Positions 42,752 through 52,205 of a stretch of DNA of 64,000 nt are shown here, in pieces. The notes beneath the pieces were generated by a model. That model was not told where the DNA came from, did not search any database, and saw nothing but the letters and a program-made list of their open reading frames with translations. A program made the translations under genes and the position numbers. Within the stretch, counting starts at the first letter, position 1, and the number at the start of each line of letters is the position of its first letter. The DNA comes from Olsenella uli (GTDB taxonomy: Bacteria; Actinomycetota; Coriobacteriia; Coriobacteriales; Atopobiaceae): the NCBI RefSeq assembly GCF_016899935.1, contig NZ_JACJJK010000004.1, positions 124,001-188,000 of the forward strand, written 5' to 3'.

Positions 42752-44182
42752 ATGGGAGAGGCGAGAAGACTCATAAAGAACACCGGCATCATCGCCGTGG
42801 GCGGAATGGCGACCAAGCTGGTCCAGTTCCTGCTGCTGCCGCTGTACACCTCGGTGCTCGCGCCGGCGGAGTACGGCGCCGTGGACTACCTCAACACGAT
42901 CGCGCTCTTCTGCGTGCCCGTAGCGTCGCTGCTCATGGATGAGGCGCTCTTCCGCTTTTTGATCGACTGCCGCTCCGAGGCCGACCGTCGCCGGGCCGTC
43001 ACGGCCACGATTGGTGTGCTCGCGGTGGGCTGTGTGCTGTTTGCCGTGCTCATGGGCGTGCTCGACCTGATCTTCCACCCCGAGAGCTTCTGGTGGATCG
43101 TGGCGCTCGTCTATGCGGGGGTGCTGCTGCAGGTGGTCTCCGCGCTGCTCAGGGGCTTTGGTGACACGACGGGCTACGCGCTCGCCAACTTCCTCGCCAG
43201 CGCCATCATGATCGTGCTCAACGTGCTCTTCATTGCGGTGCTGCGCTGGGGCGTGAACGGCATGCTGGCCGCCACGGTCATCGCCCAAGGGGGCATCGCG
43301 CTCGTGTTTGCGGTGCGAAAACGGGTGTGGCGCTTCGTTGACCTACGGTCGATCGATCGTGCGTACATGGGGCGGCTCGTCCGCTACTCCGTGCCGCTCA
43401 TCCCCAACAAGGTCTCCTGGACCATCATGAACATGCTCGACCGCCTGGTCATCATGATGTCGATCGGTCCGGCGGCGGCCGGCCTCTACGCGGTGGCGTA
43501 CAAGTTCCCCAACGTGATGGACCAGATCTACGGGTTCTTCTACCAGTCCTGGAAGGAGAGCTCCGCGCGCGCCCTCAACTCCAGCGAGGACGAGGTGGGC
43601 TTCTACAACCGGATCTACTGCGCCCTTAGGCGTCTCATGATGAGCGTGGTGCTGGGCATGACGGCGCTCATGCCCTTTGTCTATGACCTCATGATCGACT
43701 GGCAGTATCACGAGGGTATCCTCTACGTGCCCATCCTGCTGCTGGCCACGTACCTGAGCAACATATCGGGGTTCTACGGGGGCATCTTCACGGCCCACAA
43801 GGACACCAAGATCATGGGTACCACCACGATCGTCTCCGCGCTCGCGTGTCTTGTGCTCAACCTGCTGCTCATCCCGCGCTTTGGGCTCTACGGTGCGAGT
43901 TTCGCCACGATCGCGGCCATGTTCATGGTGAACGAGTACCGACGGGTCAAGGTGCGCGCGTACGCCCGGCTCGTCGAGGACCGCCGCGAGCAGCTTGTCA
44001 CGCTCGCGTGCCTGGCCGCCACGTTCGCCTGTTTCTATCTGGAGGCGTACCTGGATCTGACGTGGCTGCTCTATGTGGGTCTAGCCGTCTCGGTCGCGTT
44101 CTTCCTGTGGGCCAACATGGACATGTTCCGCTTGGGCGCCCGGATGGCCCGCGATATGGTGGGTGTGAGGCGCAATGGCTGA
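42752..44182 (+). CDS. Wzx-type lipopolysaccharide/teichuronic acid flippase (MOP superfamily)
   Basis: A 476-residue protein with 12-14 membrane helices. The N-terminus (NTGIIAVGGMATKLVQFLLLPLYTSVL) and the middle (YSVPLIPNKVSWTIMNMLDRL) match the polysaccharide-export branch of MOP flippases. It moves undecaprenyl-linked repeat units across the membrane before polymerisation. The ATG has no strong ribosome site, and the previous gene ends 11 bp upstream. It overlaps the next gene start by 8 bp. Confidence 0.88.
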   Translation: MGEARRLIKNTGIIAVGGMATKLVQFLLLPLYTSVLAPAEYGAVDYLNTIALFCVPVASLLMDEALFRFLIDCRSEADRRRAVTATIGVLAVGCVLFAVLMGVLDLIFHPESFWWIVALVYAGVLLQVVSALLRGFGDTTGYALANFLASAIMIVLNVLFIAVLRWGVNGMLAATVIAQGGIALVFAVRKRVWRFVDLRSIDRAYMGRLVRYSVPLIPNKVSWTIMNMLDRLVIMMSIGPAAAGLYAVAYKFPNVMDQIYGFFYQSWKESSARALNSSEDEVGFYNRIYCALRRLMMSVVLGMTALMPFVYDLMIDWQYHEGILYVPILLLATYLSNISGFYGGIFTAHKDTKIMGTTTIVSALACLVLNLLLIPRFGLYGASFATIAAMFMVNEYRRVKVRAYARLVEDRREQLVTLACLAATFACFYLEAYLDLTWLLYVGLAVSVAFFLWANMDMFRLGARMARDMVGVRRNG

Positions 44183-45404
44183 GCCCGGCCGCGCAGTCCC
44201 CACGCTCTTCTCGTCTGCGGACGAGTGTTGCGGGTGCGGGGCGTGCCATGAGGCGTGCCCGGTGGGTGCCATCAGCATGCACGAGGATGAGTGCGGGTTT
44301 ACGTATCCCCGCATCGACGCTGACGCTTGCGTCCGGTGCGGGCGTTGCAAGCAGGTATGCGGCTTTCAGCGCGGGCTGGGATGGGTCACGGGGCCGCGCG
44401 CCTACGCTGCGGCGACGGTCGAGGACGAGATCGAGCGGTCGGCCTCCGGGGGCGTCTTCGGCGCCCTGGCGCGCACGACGGTCGCGCGTGGCGGCGTCGT
44501 CTTTGGCTGTGCGTACGAGCAGGAGGAGGACGGTCTTCTCGTCCGGCACCGCGCGGCTCGGACGGAGGGAGAGCTCGAGGGACTCTATGGGTCCAAATAC
44601 GTCCAGAGCTCGGCGTCGGCGTGCTTTGGCGAGGTCGAGCGGGAGCTGAGGGCCGGCCGCGAGGTGCTCTTCTCGGGCACGCCGTGTCAGGTCGCCGGCC
44701 TGCGGGGTTATCTGGGTCGTCCGTATGACGGTCTGCTCACGGTGGACATCGTGTGCCATGGCGTCCCGAGCGAGCGTATGCTGCGGGAGTACCTGCGGGG
44801 CCTGGAGGGCTCGGGCGCGCGCGTGACGGACGCGAGGTTTAGGCCCAAGTGCGACGGCTGGTCGGAATCGCTGCAGCTCGAGCTCGTGCGTGCCGACGGG
44901 GCACGGAGGTGCGTCCCGTCCGGACGGTCGAGCTACTACGACTGCTTCCTGCGCCTGGAGACGCTGCGTGACAGCTGCTACGCGTGTCCGTTCGCGGGGC
45001 CGCTCCGCCCGGGCGACCTCACGATCGGGGACTTCTGGGGCATCGAGGAGGTACGCCCCGATCTGCTCGATGATGCCGGCGGGCCGTTCAGCCTCCGGCG
45101 CGGGGTGTCATGCCTGCTCGTGAACACCGACGCGGGCGCGCGCTGGCTTGAAGAGCTGGGCAAGAAGATCGTGCGCGAGCCGGTCGCGTTTGAGAACGTG
45201 GCGCTGCACAATGACCAGCTGCGCCACCCGGCCGAGAAGCCTGCCGGCCGCGCGGCGTACCTAGCGGCCTTTGCCGACGGCGGCTGGGACGCGGTCGAGG
45301 TGCTGTGGCGGCGTGCGGCACGGCGACGTCGCGCGTTGCAGGTCGCCAAACGCTGCGTGCCCCAGCCGCTCAAGCGCGTGGTCAAGCGATTGCTGGGCCG
45401 CTGA
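44175..45404 (+). CDS. FrhB/coenzyme F420 hydrogenase beta-subunit-like ferredoxin-domain oxidoreductase
   Basis: A 409-residue protein with an N-terminal 2x[4Fe-4S] ferredoxin domain (CCGCGACHEACP and CVRCGRCKQVCG), then a FrhB-like domain with GGVFGALARTTV, SGTPCQVAGLRGYLG and IGDFWGIEE. Members inside polysaccharide clusters next to pyruvyl transferases are common, but their reaction is not established. A redox role in sugar modification is suggested by context. ATG at 44175 overlaps the flippase stop by 8 bp. Last gene of the operon. Confidence 0.85.
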   Translation: MAEPGRAVPTLFSSADECCGCGACHEACPVGAISMHEDECGFTYPRIDADACVRCGRCKQVCGFQRGLGWVTGPRAYAAATVEDEIERSASGGVFGALARTTVARGGVVFGCAYEQEEDGLLVRHRAARTEGELEGLYGSKYVQSSASACFGEVERELRAGREVLFSGTPCQVAGLRGYLGRPYDGLLTVDIVCHGVPSERMLREYLRGLEGSGARVTDARFRPKCDGWSESLQLELVRADGARRCVPSGRSSYYDCFLRLETLRDSCYACPFAGPLRPGDLTIGDFWGIEEVRPDLLDDAGGPFSLRRGVSCLLVNTDAGARWLEELGKKIVREPVAFENVALHNDQLRHPAEKPAGRAAYLAAFADGGWDAVEVLWRRAARRRRALQVAKRCVPQPLKRVVKRLLGR

Positions 45405-45485
45405 AGTTACTGTCCGACGTTCTTCTCGTCTAATCATTTATAAGATAATTATTTGCAAATACAGCGGATAACGGGGAGCGATATC

Positions 45486-45680
45486 GTGAGAGGAACGGTG
45501 GAGTCGATTTGTCCCAAGTTCGAGCGACGGATAGCTGCCGAGCGAGGAGACGCCGCCTTTGAGGCGCGCCTTGTCGAGGCGGTGGGCCGAGGGATCGCGG
45601 ACATCGAGACGGGCCGCTATGCCACCTCAGTTGACGAGGCGTTCGAACGGGCTGAGGAGCTGAGGAGAAAGCGCACCTAG
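45486..45680 (+). CDS. Small putative antitoxin (RelB/ParD-like)
   Basis: A 64-residue, charged, helical protein (ERRIAAERGDAAFEARLVEAV then GRYATSVDEAFERAEELRRKRT). The GTG at 45486 is chosen because GGGGAG lies 7 bp upstream, not the more distant TTG. The C-terminal part resembles antitoxins that bind a ParE/RelE toxin, and the next sequence is a degraded toxin of that family. It may now be a solitary antitoxin or a relic. The fold assignment is tentative. Confidence 0.55.
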   Translation: MRGTVESICPKFERRIAAERGDAAFEARLVEAVGRGIADIETGRYATSVDEAFERAEELRRKRT

Positions 45681-45937
45681 GGCGGAGCTTCGACTTGCCG
45701 ACGATTTTGTTAAGGCACTTGTCGAGGTGTCTTCCGAGCACGTTTTGAGGGTTCGGGGCGCGCTGGATAGCCTGCCGGCCTCTCTCGAGCTGGGTCGGCA
45801 ACCGTGCTCCGCTGTCTGAGGTCCGGCATGGCAAGGGGCTGCGACAGATCACCATCTCGACGCTCCTGATTGTGTATCGTTATGACGGAAGCACGGTCGA
45901 CGTGCTTGCCCTGGTCTACGGACCGGCGGTGGTCTAG
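45664..45937 (+). pseudogene. Frameshifted ParE/RelE-type toxin remnant
   Basis: Two adjacent open pieces match a RelE/ParE toxin in order. The first (about 45664-45816) encodes LADDFVKALVEVSSEHVLRV and ALDSLPASLELGRQP. A +1 shift near 45805 leads to a second (from 45806) encoding LSEVRHGKGLRQITISTLLI, VYRYDGSTVDVLALVYGPAVV, ending at TAG 45935-45937. The first part has no ATG, GTG or TTG after the preceding stop, so it could not start normally. The antitoxin-like gene overlaps its 5' end. Sequencing error could account for the shift but not for the missing start. Confidence 0.65.
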
Positions 45938-46984
<1,047 letters not shown>

Positions 46985-47019
46985 CGCGGTTCTTCTCGGC
47001 AGGCATATCTGAGTGGAAT

Positions 47020-47049
47020 GGGCTCCGGATATGATCCGGGGCCCCTTTT
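47020..47049 (+). terminator. Rho-independent terminator of rmlB
   Basis: An 11-bp stem, GGGCTCCGGAT (47020-47030) with ATCCGGGGCCC (47034-47044), a 3-base loop and a T run (47046-47049). It is 36 bp after the rmlB stop. Confidence 0.75.
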
Positions 47050-47061
47050 CTTGGGGGTGCC

Positions 47062-47217
47062 TCAGAGCGCGTAGAGCTCTTCGAGCGTTACGAGGTGCAC
47101 GTCAGCTCGGTGGGCACACTTCTCGGCGGTTGCTTCGGAGACGGCCCGCTTGGAGAACAGGTAGAGGTGCGAGGCATGGTATCCGCGCACCAGGTCGCGC
47201 TTAGCGATCTGTGCGCA
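47062..47217 (-). pseudogene. C-terminal relic of an ATPase of the DUF234/archaeal-ATPase type
   Basis: The minus-strand frame encodes about 50 residues ending in TGA at 47062-47064. It includes YHASHLYLFSKRAVSEATAE and CAHRADVHLVTLEELYAL. This resembles the last segment of AAA ATPases in which LYLFSK is followed by a VxLVTLxxL tail. There is no ATPase body, and the fragment starts abruptly just after the Fic gene's stop. It is most likely debris of a lost gene. Confidence 0.45.
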
Positions 47218-47241
47218 CCGCAGCCGAGTAAAACGCCTTTT

Positions 47242-48480
47242 CTAAACGTCTCCGATGCCGAGCAATGTCTCGCCCTTCTCGGTGAGAGCAAAACGAAGAG
47301 GGCGCCCGCTGACCTTTTTGGCGAACCCGATCTCTTCAAGAGCTTTCACGTGCTTTCTCGTCATCTCACGGTGGAGGCCGAGATACTCCTCCATAACCTC
47401 AATTGGCACGTCGGGGAAGGCGCCGAATAGGTCAAACTGTGCGAGCATGAACAGGAGGTCACGCTGTTTGTCCGGAATGGATGCTTGCTCGGACAGCCGT
47501 TCGAGGCCTCTCTGCACGATTTGGAATTGGCCGCTCCTAATCTCCAGGTCGCTGAGGATGCGCTGTTGGGCGACGTCAACATATGTGAGCAACATGATGA
47601 CGAATGGCGTGAGCTCGCCATGGTTGAGCGGGTGTTCGACCTCCCGGAACGCCTTGTAGTACGGGCTCCTGTTCTCTGCGATGACACGTGAGAGGGAGAG
47701 CGCCGTAAGCGTCGAGAGGGACTGGCTGAGATAGAGTGCCAGCAGGTAGCGACCCGTTCTGCCGTTGCCGTCGTAGAACGGGTGCGTGTACTCGAAGATG
47801 AAGTGCGACGCTGCGGCACGATATGTTCCAGGAATGTCGGGAGAGGATGCAAGGCCGATCATCTGAGACAGCGCGGAGATGATTCTGCTCTCGGGCGAGA
47901 GACCCTGATGTATCACTCGGCCGCCATCCCCGATGATGCTCACTTCCCCTTTCCGAAAGAGCGTCCCGTCCGGCGCATCCTCGCCCAGCTCCTCTCCTGA
48001 CATGATGCGGTCGTAAATGCTCCTGATGTCTTCTGGGGTCTGGGGAAGAACGCGTGCGTTGTCGCTCAGCTCGAGATAGAGTCGCGCCAGTTCCCTAAAT
48101 CTCCTGTGGCTTAGCTTGCTCGAATCTATGGGCAAGGTCTCCAGGAGCTCATTGATTTGTCTTCTGGTGCTGTATACGCCTTCGAGCTCGTTCGAACAGA
48201 CAACCTCATCGATGACGAGGCTGCGGATAAGGGCGCCACGGGCGATGGCGGGAAGATTGGAGAGGGCGACGGCGATTTCCCGTTCACGCCCCAGAATGGT
48301 CTCGTTAAGCAGGGAGAGCTCACGAGGCGTGGCCAGGAAGAGCTCCTCGCCACCGATTTCAAAGCTCGTCTTGAATGTGGATTCCGCCTCACGACGAGAT
48401 GCGGCAAGAGAGACGTTGTTCTCAAAGCGCTCATTGCCGGCGTCCATATGGAAGAGCTTCTCGAGGGACTGATAAGGCAT
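47242..48480 (-). CDS. Fic family protein (putative AMPylating enzyme)
   Basis: A 412-residue protein with the Fic core motif HPFYDGNGRTGR near residue 232. Upstream is a class II-type inhibitory helix motif, S-x-x-x-E-G in VCSNELEGVYSTR (about residues 95-107). Its Glu would block the active site until displaced. The C-terminus is a winged-helix-like region (MTRKHVKALEEIGFAKKV). Fic enzymes transfer AMP or other nucleotide parts to proteins; the target here is unknown. ATG 48480 with GGAGGTAACGGT upstream. A palindrome precedes the promoter region (48529-48569). Confidence 0.88.
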   Translation of the reverse strand: MPYQSLEKLFHMDAGNERFENNVSLAASRREAESTFKTSFEIGGEELFLATPRELSLLNETILGREREIAVALSNLPAIARGALIRSLVIDEVVCSNELEGVYSTRRQINELLETLPIDSSKLSHRRFRELARLYLELSDNARVLPQTPEDIRSIYDRIMSGEELGEDAPDGTLFRKGEVSIIGDGGRVIHQGLSPESRIISALSQMIGLASSPDIPGTYRAAASHFIFEYTHPFYDGNGRTGRYLLALYLSQSLSTLTALSLSRVIAENRSPYYKAFREVEHPLNHGELTPFVIMLLTYVDVAQQRILSDLEIRSGQFQIVQRGLERLSEQASIPDKQRDLLFMLAQFDLFGAFPDVPIEVMEEYLGLHREMTRKHVKALEEIGFAKKVSGRPLRFALTEKGETLLGIGDV

Positions 48481-48528
48481 ACCGTTACCTCCGATGTCGA
48501 GAGAGTAGAACTATACCGCAAATCCGAT

Positions 48529-48569
48529 GCTCTTATTTCTACTATTCCGTAAATAGTAGAAATAAGAGC
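48529..48569 (-). promoter_or_regulatory. 18-bp-arm palindrome upstream of fic
   Basis: GCTCTTATTTCTACTATT (48529-48546), 5-base centre CCGTA, and AATAGTAGAAATAAGAGC (48552-48569) form a perfect inverted repeat about 50-90 bp before the fic ATG. Its arms are AT-rich with no T run on the fic side, so it is more likely an operator than a terminator. The Fic protein's winged-helix end, or an unlinked regulator, could bind it (inference). Confidence 0.5.
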
Positions 48570-48693
48570 GACCGCGGAGGCCTTCAGATTGGATTGACCG
48601 CGTTTTTGGTGGCGCCTGAAAGCGCGGCCTTCTCGCCCCCCGCGCGCATGTCATAATCTTACAAACGGAATAACCCGATTGCAGGAGGTAGTC

Positions 48694-49737
48694 GTGGCAG
48701 AGGTGGTTCGGCGCGCCCGCGTGGGCGTTCTGGGGAGCGGCGCGTGGGGCCTCGCGCTGGCGCGGCTCTTCTCGCACGAGGGGCACGACGTGACCGTGTG
48801 GTCCGAGTCCGCCCAGACCGTGGAGCGCCTGCGCGCCACGCGCACCATCCCGCTGCCCGGCGACCCGGACCTGCCCGAGGAGGTCGCCCTCACCGCCAGC
48901 GTCGAGGAGGCGGTGGCCGAGAAGGACGTGGTCGTCTTTGTGACCTCGTCGCGCTTCGTGCGCGGGATGGCCGCGCAGGCGGCTCCCCATCTGCGTCCGG
49001 ACGTCGTGCTCGTGTGCGCGACGAAGGGCCTCGAGGAGGGCACGCTCGACACCATGACCGAGGTCATCGCCGGCGAGGTCGCCAAGGCTCGGCCCGACGT
49101 CGCTCCCGTGACCGTGGCCCTCTCCGGCCCCAGCCACGCCGAGGAGGTCGCCTTCGAGATGCCGACCGCCATCGTGGCGGCCAGTCACGACGAGCGCGCC
49201 GCGCGGCTCGTCCAGGAGCTCTTCTCCAACGACGCCCTGCGCGTCTACACCAGCGCCGACGTGCACGGCGTCGAGCTCTGTGGCGCCATCAAGAACGTCA
49301 TCGCCCTCGCGTGCGGCATCGCGCGCGGTCTGGGCTTCGGCGACAACTCCTCGGCCGCCCTCATCACGCGCGGCCTCGCCGAGATCCGCCGCCTGGGCAC
49401 CGCGCTTGGTTGCGACCAGGAGACCTTCTTCGGTCTGGCCTGCACCGGCGACCTGGTGGTCACGGCCGGCAGCCTCCACAGCCGCAACCTGCGCTGCGGC
49501 AAGCTGATCGGCTCGGGCGTGCCCGTCGACGAGGCGGTTGCGCGGATCGGGGCCGTCGTGGAGGGCCTGAACGCGCTGCCGGCGGTGCTGGAGCTCTCCG
49601 AGCACTGCGGCGTCGAGATGCCGATCTGCGAGATGGTGGGCCGCGTGGTCTCCGGTGAGGTCGCGCCCGAGGATGCGACCGGCCTGCTCATGGGTCGCGA
49701 GCTCAAGCCCGAGGGCCCCGCCGCGTACGAGGCGTAG
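48694..49737 (+). CDS. gpsA: NAD(P)H-dependent glycerol-3-phosphate dehydrogenase
   Basis: A 347-residue enzyme that makes sn-glycerol-3-phosphate for phospholipid synthesis. Rossmann motif VLGSGAWGLALARL at the start; FVTSSRFVR; the catalytic Lys region in GAIKNVIALACGIARGLGFGDNS; and TCxGDLV-like ACTGDLVVTAGS. GTG at 48694 with GCAGGAGGTAG upstream is preferred over an upstream TTG. Ends with a strong hairpin 40 bp downstream. Confidence 0.93.
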   Translation: MAEVVRRARVGVLGSGAWGLALARLFSHEGHDVTVWSESAQTVERLRATRTIPLPGDPDLPEEVALTASVEEAVAEKDVVVFVTSSRFVRGMAAQAAPHLRPDVVLVCATKGLEEGTLDTMTEVIAGEVAKARPDVAPVTVALSGPSHAEEVAFEMPTAIVAASHDERAARLVQELFSNDALRVYTSADVHGVELCGAIKNVIALACGIARGLGFGDNSSAALITRGLAEIRRLGTALGCDQETFFGLACTGDLVVTAGSLHSRNLRCGKLIGSGVPVDEAVARIGAVVEGLNALPAVLELSEHCGVEMPICEMVGRVVSGEVAPEDATGLLMGRELKPEGPAAYEA

Positions 49738-49777
49738 CGCGGTCGCCGCGCGGGGCCCGGCCGCCCCGCGCGGCGAG

Positions 49778-49835
49778 ACAGAGAAACGGCACGGAATCGC
49801 GTCTGTTGGCGCCCGATTCCGTGCCGTTTCTCTGT
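49778..49835 (+). terminator. Strong hairpin after gpsA (terminator or REP-like palindrome)
   Basis: A 22-bp perfect inverted repeat, ACAGAGAAACGGCACGGAATCG (49778-49799, with its complement at 49814-49835), and a 14-base loop. The T run after the 3' arm is weak (TTT), so termination may need Rho. The arm is unusually long and high in sequence complexity, as in REP-type elements. Confidence 0.5.
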
Positions 49836-49906
49836 TTGGGCGGGCACGTCCCCGGAGTCAGCGCGACAATGGCGAGAAGAACCGCGCTCTCGTTAGGGAG
49901 GTCGCC

Positions 49907-51307
49907 ATGTCCGTCGTCGCCGCGTTCGCCGTGCCGCATCCGCCGCTCATCGTGCCGGGGGTGGGCCACGGCCGCGAGGCGGGGATCGCCGCGACCGTTG
50001 CCGCCTACGAGGAGGTCGCGCGCCGCGTGGCCGACCTCGCGCCGGACACGCTGGTGATCTCCAGCCCGCACACCACCTCCTACCTCGACTACCTGCACAT
50101 CTCGCCGGGCGCCGACGCGCGCGGGGACTTCCGTGACTTCGGCGACCGCGCGGACGGCTCGGAGGTGACCTACGACCAGGAGCTCGTGCGCGAGCTCGGG
50201 CGCGCGGCGGAGGCAGCCGGCATCCCGGCGGGCACGCGCGGCGAGCGCGAGGCCGCGCTCGACTGGGGCGTGCTCGTGCCGCTCCACTTCATCCAGGCGC
50301 GCTGCCAGGGCTTCAAGGTGGTGCGTATGGGGCTCGCGGGCTTCTCGCCGCTCGAGCACTACCGCCTCGGCCGCCTCGTGCAGCAGGCCGCCGCTCGCCT
50401 GGGCCGGCGCGTGGTCTACGTGGCCTCCGGCGACCTCTCGCACAAGCTCGCTGCGGACGGCCCCTACGGCTTCTCGCCCGACGGTCCGGTCTTTGACGAG
50501 GCGGTCTGCGACGCCCTCGCCACGGGCGACTTCCTTCGCCTGCTTACGATGGACCCCGGCCTCTGCGAGCGCGCGGCGGAGTGCGGCCTGCGCTCGTTCC
50601 AGATCATGGCCGGCGCGCTCGACGGCACGCCCGTCCGTGCCGAGCTGCTCTCGCACGAGGGCCCCTTCGGCGTGGGCTACGGCGTCGCCGCCTTCACGCC
50701 GACCGGCACGGAGGGCTCCGACCCCGCGCGCCGCTTCGAGGGCGCCTACCTCGCGTGGCACGAACGCGCGCTCGCGCGGGTGCGCGCTGCCGAGGACCCC
50801 TACGTCCGCCTGGCCCGCGCCTCGCTGGAGCACCGCGTGCGCACGGGGAAGACGCTGTCGCTGCCGGCCGACCTTCCGCCCGAGCTCACGGAGCGCCGCG
50901 CCGGGGCGTTCGTCTCCCTCAAGAAGGACGGCCGGCTGCGCGGCTGCATCGGCACCATCGCGCCCGTGCGCGCGAGCCTCGCGGAGGAAATCGTGGAGAA
51001 CGCGGTCTCGGCCGGCTGCCATGACCCGCGCTTCTCGCCCGTAACCGCAGACGAGCTCCCGGAGCTGGTCTACGACGTGGACGTCCTCGGCGAGCCGGAG
51101 CCCGTGCGCGACCGCACTGAGCTGGACCCGGCGCGCTATGGCGTAATCGTGAGCACGCCCGACGGCCGGCGCGGCCTGCTGCTGCCCGCGCTCGACGGCG
51201 TGGACACGGTGGAGGAGCAGCTCCGGATCGCGGCGCGCAAGGGCGGCATAGCGCTGGGCGAGAAGGACGTGCGCCTGGAGCGCTTCGAGGTGGTGCGCCA
51301 CCTATGA
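49907..51307 (+). CDS. AmmeMemoRadiSam fusion: Memo-like domain plus AMMECR1 domain
   Basis: A 466-residue protein. Residues 1-270 are Memo-like (class III extradiol dioxygenase superfamily): FAVPHPPLIVPGVG, ISSPHTTSY and YVASGDLSHKL carry His/Asp positions for metal. Residues about 290-466 are AMMECR1: GAFVSLKKDGRLRGCIGT and YDVDVLGEPE. In many bacteria these are two proteins (systems A and B). ATG 49907 is chosen because GGGAGGTCGCC precedes it. Its stop overlaps the radical SAM gene by 4 bp. The biochemical role of the trio is not established. Confidence 0.88.
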   Translation: MSVVAAFAVPHPPLIVPGVGHGREAGIAATVAAYEEVARRVADLAPDTLVISSPHTTSYLDYLHISPGADARGDFRDFGDRADGSEVTYDQELVRELGRAAEAAGIPAGTRGEREAALDWGVLVPLHFIQARCQGFKVVRMGLAGFSPLEHYRLGRLVQQAAARLGRRVVYVASGDLSHKLAADGPYGFSPDGPVFDEAVCDALATGDFLRLLTMDPGLCERAAECGLRSFQIMAGALDGTPVRAELLSHEGPFGVGYGVAAFTPTGTEGSDPARRFEGAYLAWHERALARVRAAEDPYVRLARASLEHRVRTGKTLSLPADLPPELTERRAGAFVSLKKDGRLRGCIGTIAPVRASLAEEIVENAVSAGCHDPRFSPVTADELPELVYDVDVLGEPEPVRDRTELDPARYGVIVSTPDGRRGLLLPALDGVDTVEEQLRIAARKGGIALGEKDVRLERFEVVRHL

Positions 51308-52158
51308 GCGGCGCGGCCATCTGCGACGTCTGCCCCCGGCACTGCCGGCTGGCGCCGGGCGCGCTCGGGTTCTGCCGCGCGCGGCGCAACGCGGGCGGCG
51401 CGGTCGTGCCCGAGGCCTACGGCCGCGTGACGTCGCTCGCGCTCGACCCGGTGGAGAAGAAGCCCCTCGCGCGCTTCCATCCGGGCTCCTACCTGCTCTC
51501 CGTTGGCGGCTACGGCTGCAACCTCGCGTGTCCGTTCTGCCAGAACCACCAGATCTCCCAGGCGGGCGAGAAGGACGTGACGTGGCGCGAGCTCCCTCCG
51601 GAGGACCTCGTGGCGCTCGCGGACGAGGCGCGTCGTCGCGACCCACGCGTGATCGGCGTCGCGCACACCTACAACGAGCCGCTCGTGGCGTGGGAGTACG
51701 TGCGCGACGCGGCGCTTCTCGCTCGCGAGCGGGGCCTCGTGACCGCGCTCGTCTCAAACGGGTGCGCCGACCTGCGCGTCATTGACGAGCTGGCGCCGCT
51801 GCTCGACGCGGCGAACATCGACCTCAAGGGCTTCTCGCCCGCGTTCTACGACGCGTGCGGCGGCGCGCCGGACAGCCTCGACGCCGTGCGCGCTACGATC
51901 GGGCGGCTGGCGGCCGAGCCGGGCTGCCACCTGGAGGTCACGACGCTCGTGGTCCCCGGCATGAACGACACGGAGGCCGAGGTGGACGCCATTGCCGCCT
52001 GGCTGGCCGCCCTCCCCGGCGACGTCACCTACCACGTGACGCGCTGCTTCCCGCGTTGGCGCATGGCGGGCGCCCCCGCCACGCCCGTGGCCACCGTGCG
52101 CCGTCTCGCCGACGTGGCCCGTCGCCATCTTGCCCACGTCTACGTCGGCAACTGCTGA
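51304..52158 (+). CDS. amrS: AmmeMemoRadiSam radical SAM enzyme
   Basis: A 284-residue radical SAM protein. The cluster-binding Cys are in GGYGCNLACPFCQNH (CxxxCxxC). A second Cys set at the N-terminus (CDVCPRHC and FCRAR) is usual for AmrS. GVAHTYNEPLVAWEYVRD and TTLVVPGMNDTEAE are further family landmarks. The reaction is unknown; a radical-based modification linked to its partners is inferred. ATG overlaps the previous stop by 4 bp, so operon mate. Ends near a GGGGTC-type palindrome. Confidence 0.9.
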   Translation: MSGAAICDVCPRHCRLAPGALGFCRARRNAGGAVVPEAYGRVTSLALDPVEKKPLARFHPGSYLLSVGGYGCNLACPFCQNHQISQAGEKDVTWRELPPEDLVALADEARRRDPRVIGVAHTYNEPLVAWEYVRDAALLARERGLVTALVSNGCADLRVIDELAPLLDAANIDLKGFSPAFYDACGGAPDSLDAVRATIGRLAAEPGCHLEVTTLVVPGMNDTEAEVDAIAAWLAALPGDVTYHVTRCFPRWRMAGAPATPVATVRRLADVARRHLAHVYVGNC

Positions 52159-52171
52159 GCGCCGCGCGGAG

Positions 52172-52204
52172 TTGCCTAAAAGGGGTCTGACCCCTTTTAG
52201 GCAA
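52172..52204. repeat. 33-bp palindrome, GGGGTC family, copy 2
   Basis: Arms TTGCCTAAAAGGGGTC and its complement around a central T. It separates the radical SAM gene from the convergent FUSC-like gene, whose stop codon lies 2 bp away (52206). Same core as at 33051; here the outer bases are no longer complementary. Confidence 0.85.
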
Positions 52205-52205
52205 G

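Noticed and set aside
45664-45937. Programmed frameshift in the toxin gene
   Set aside because: No slippery sequence or downstream structure at the +1 shift, and no start codon after the preceding stop, so decay is more likely.
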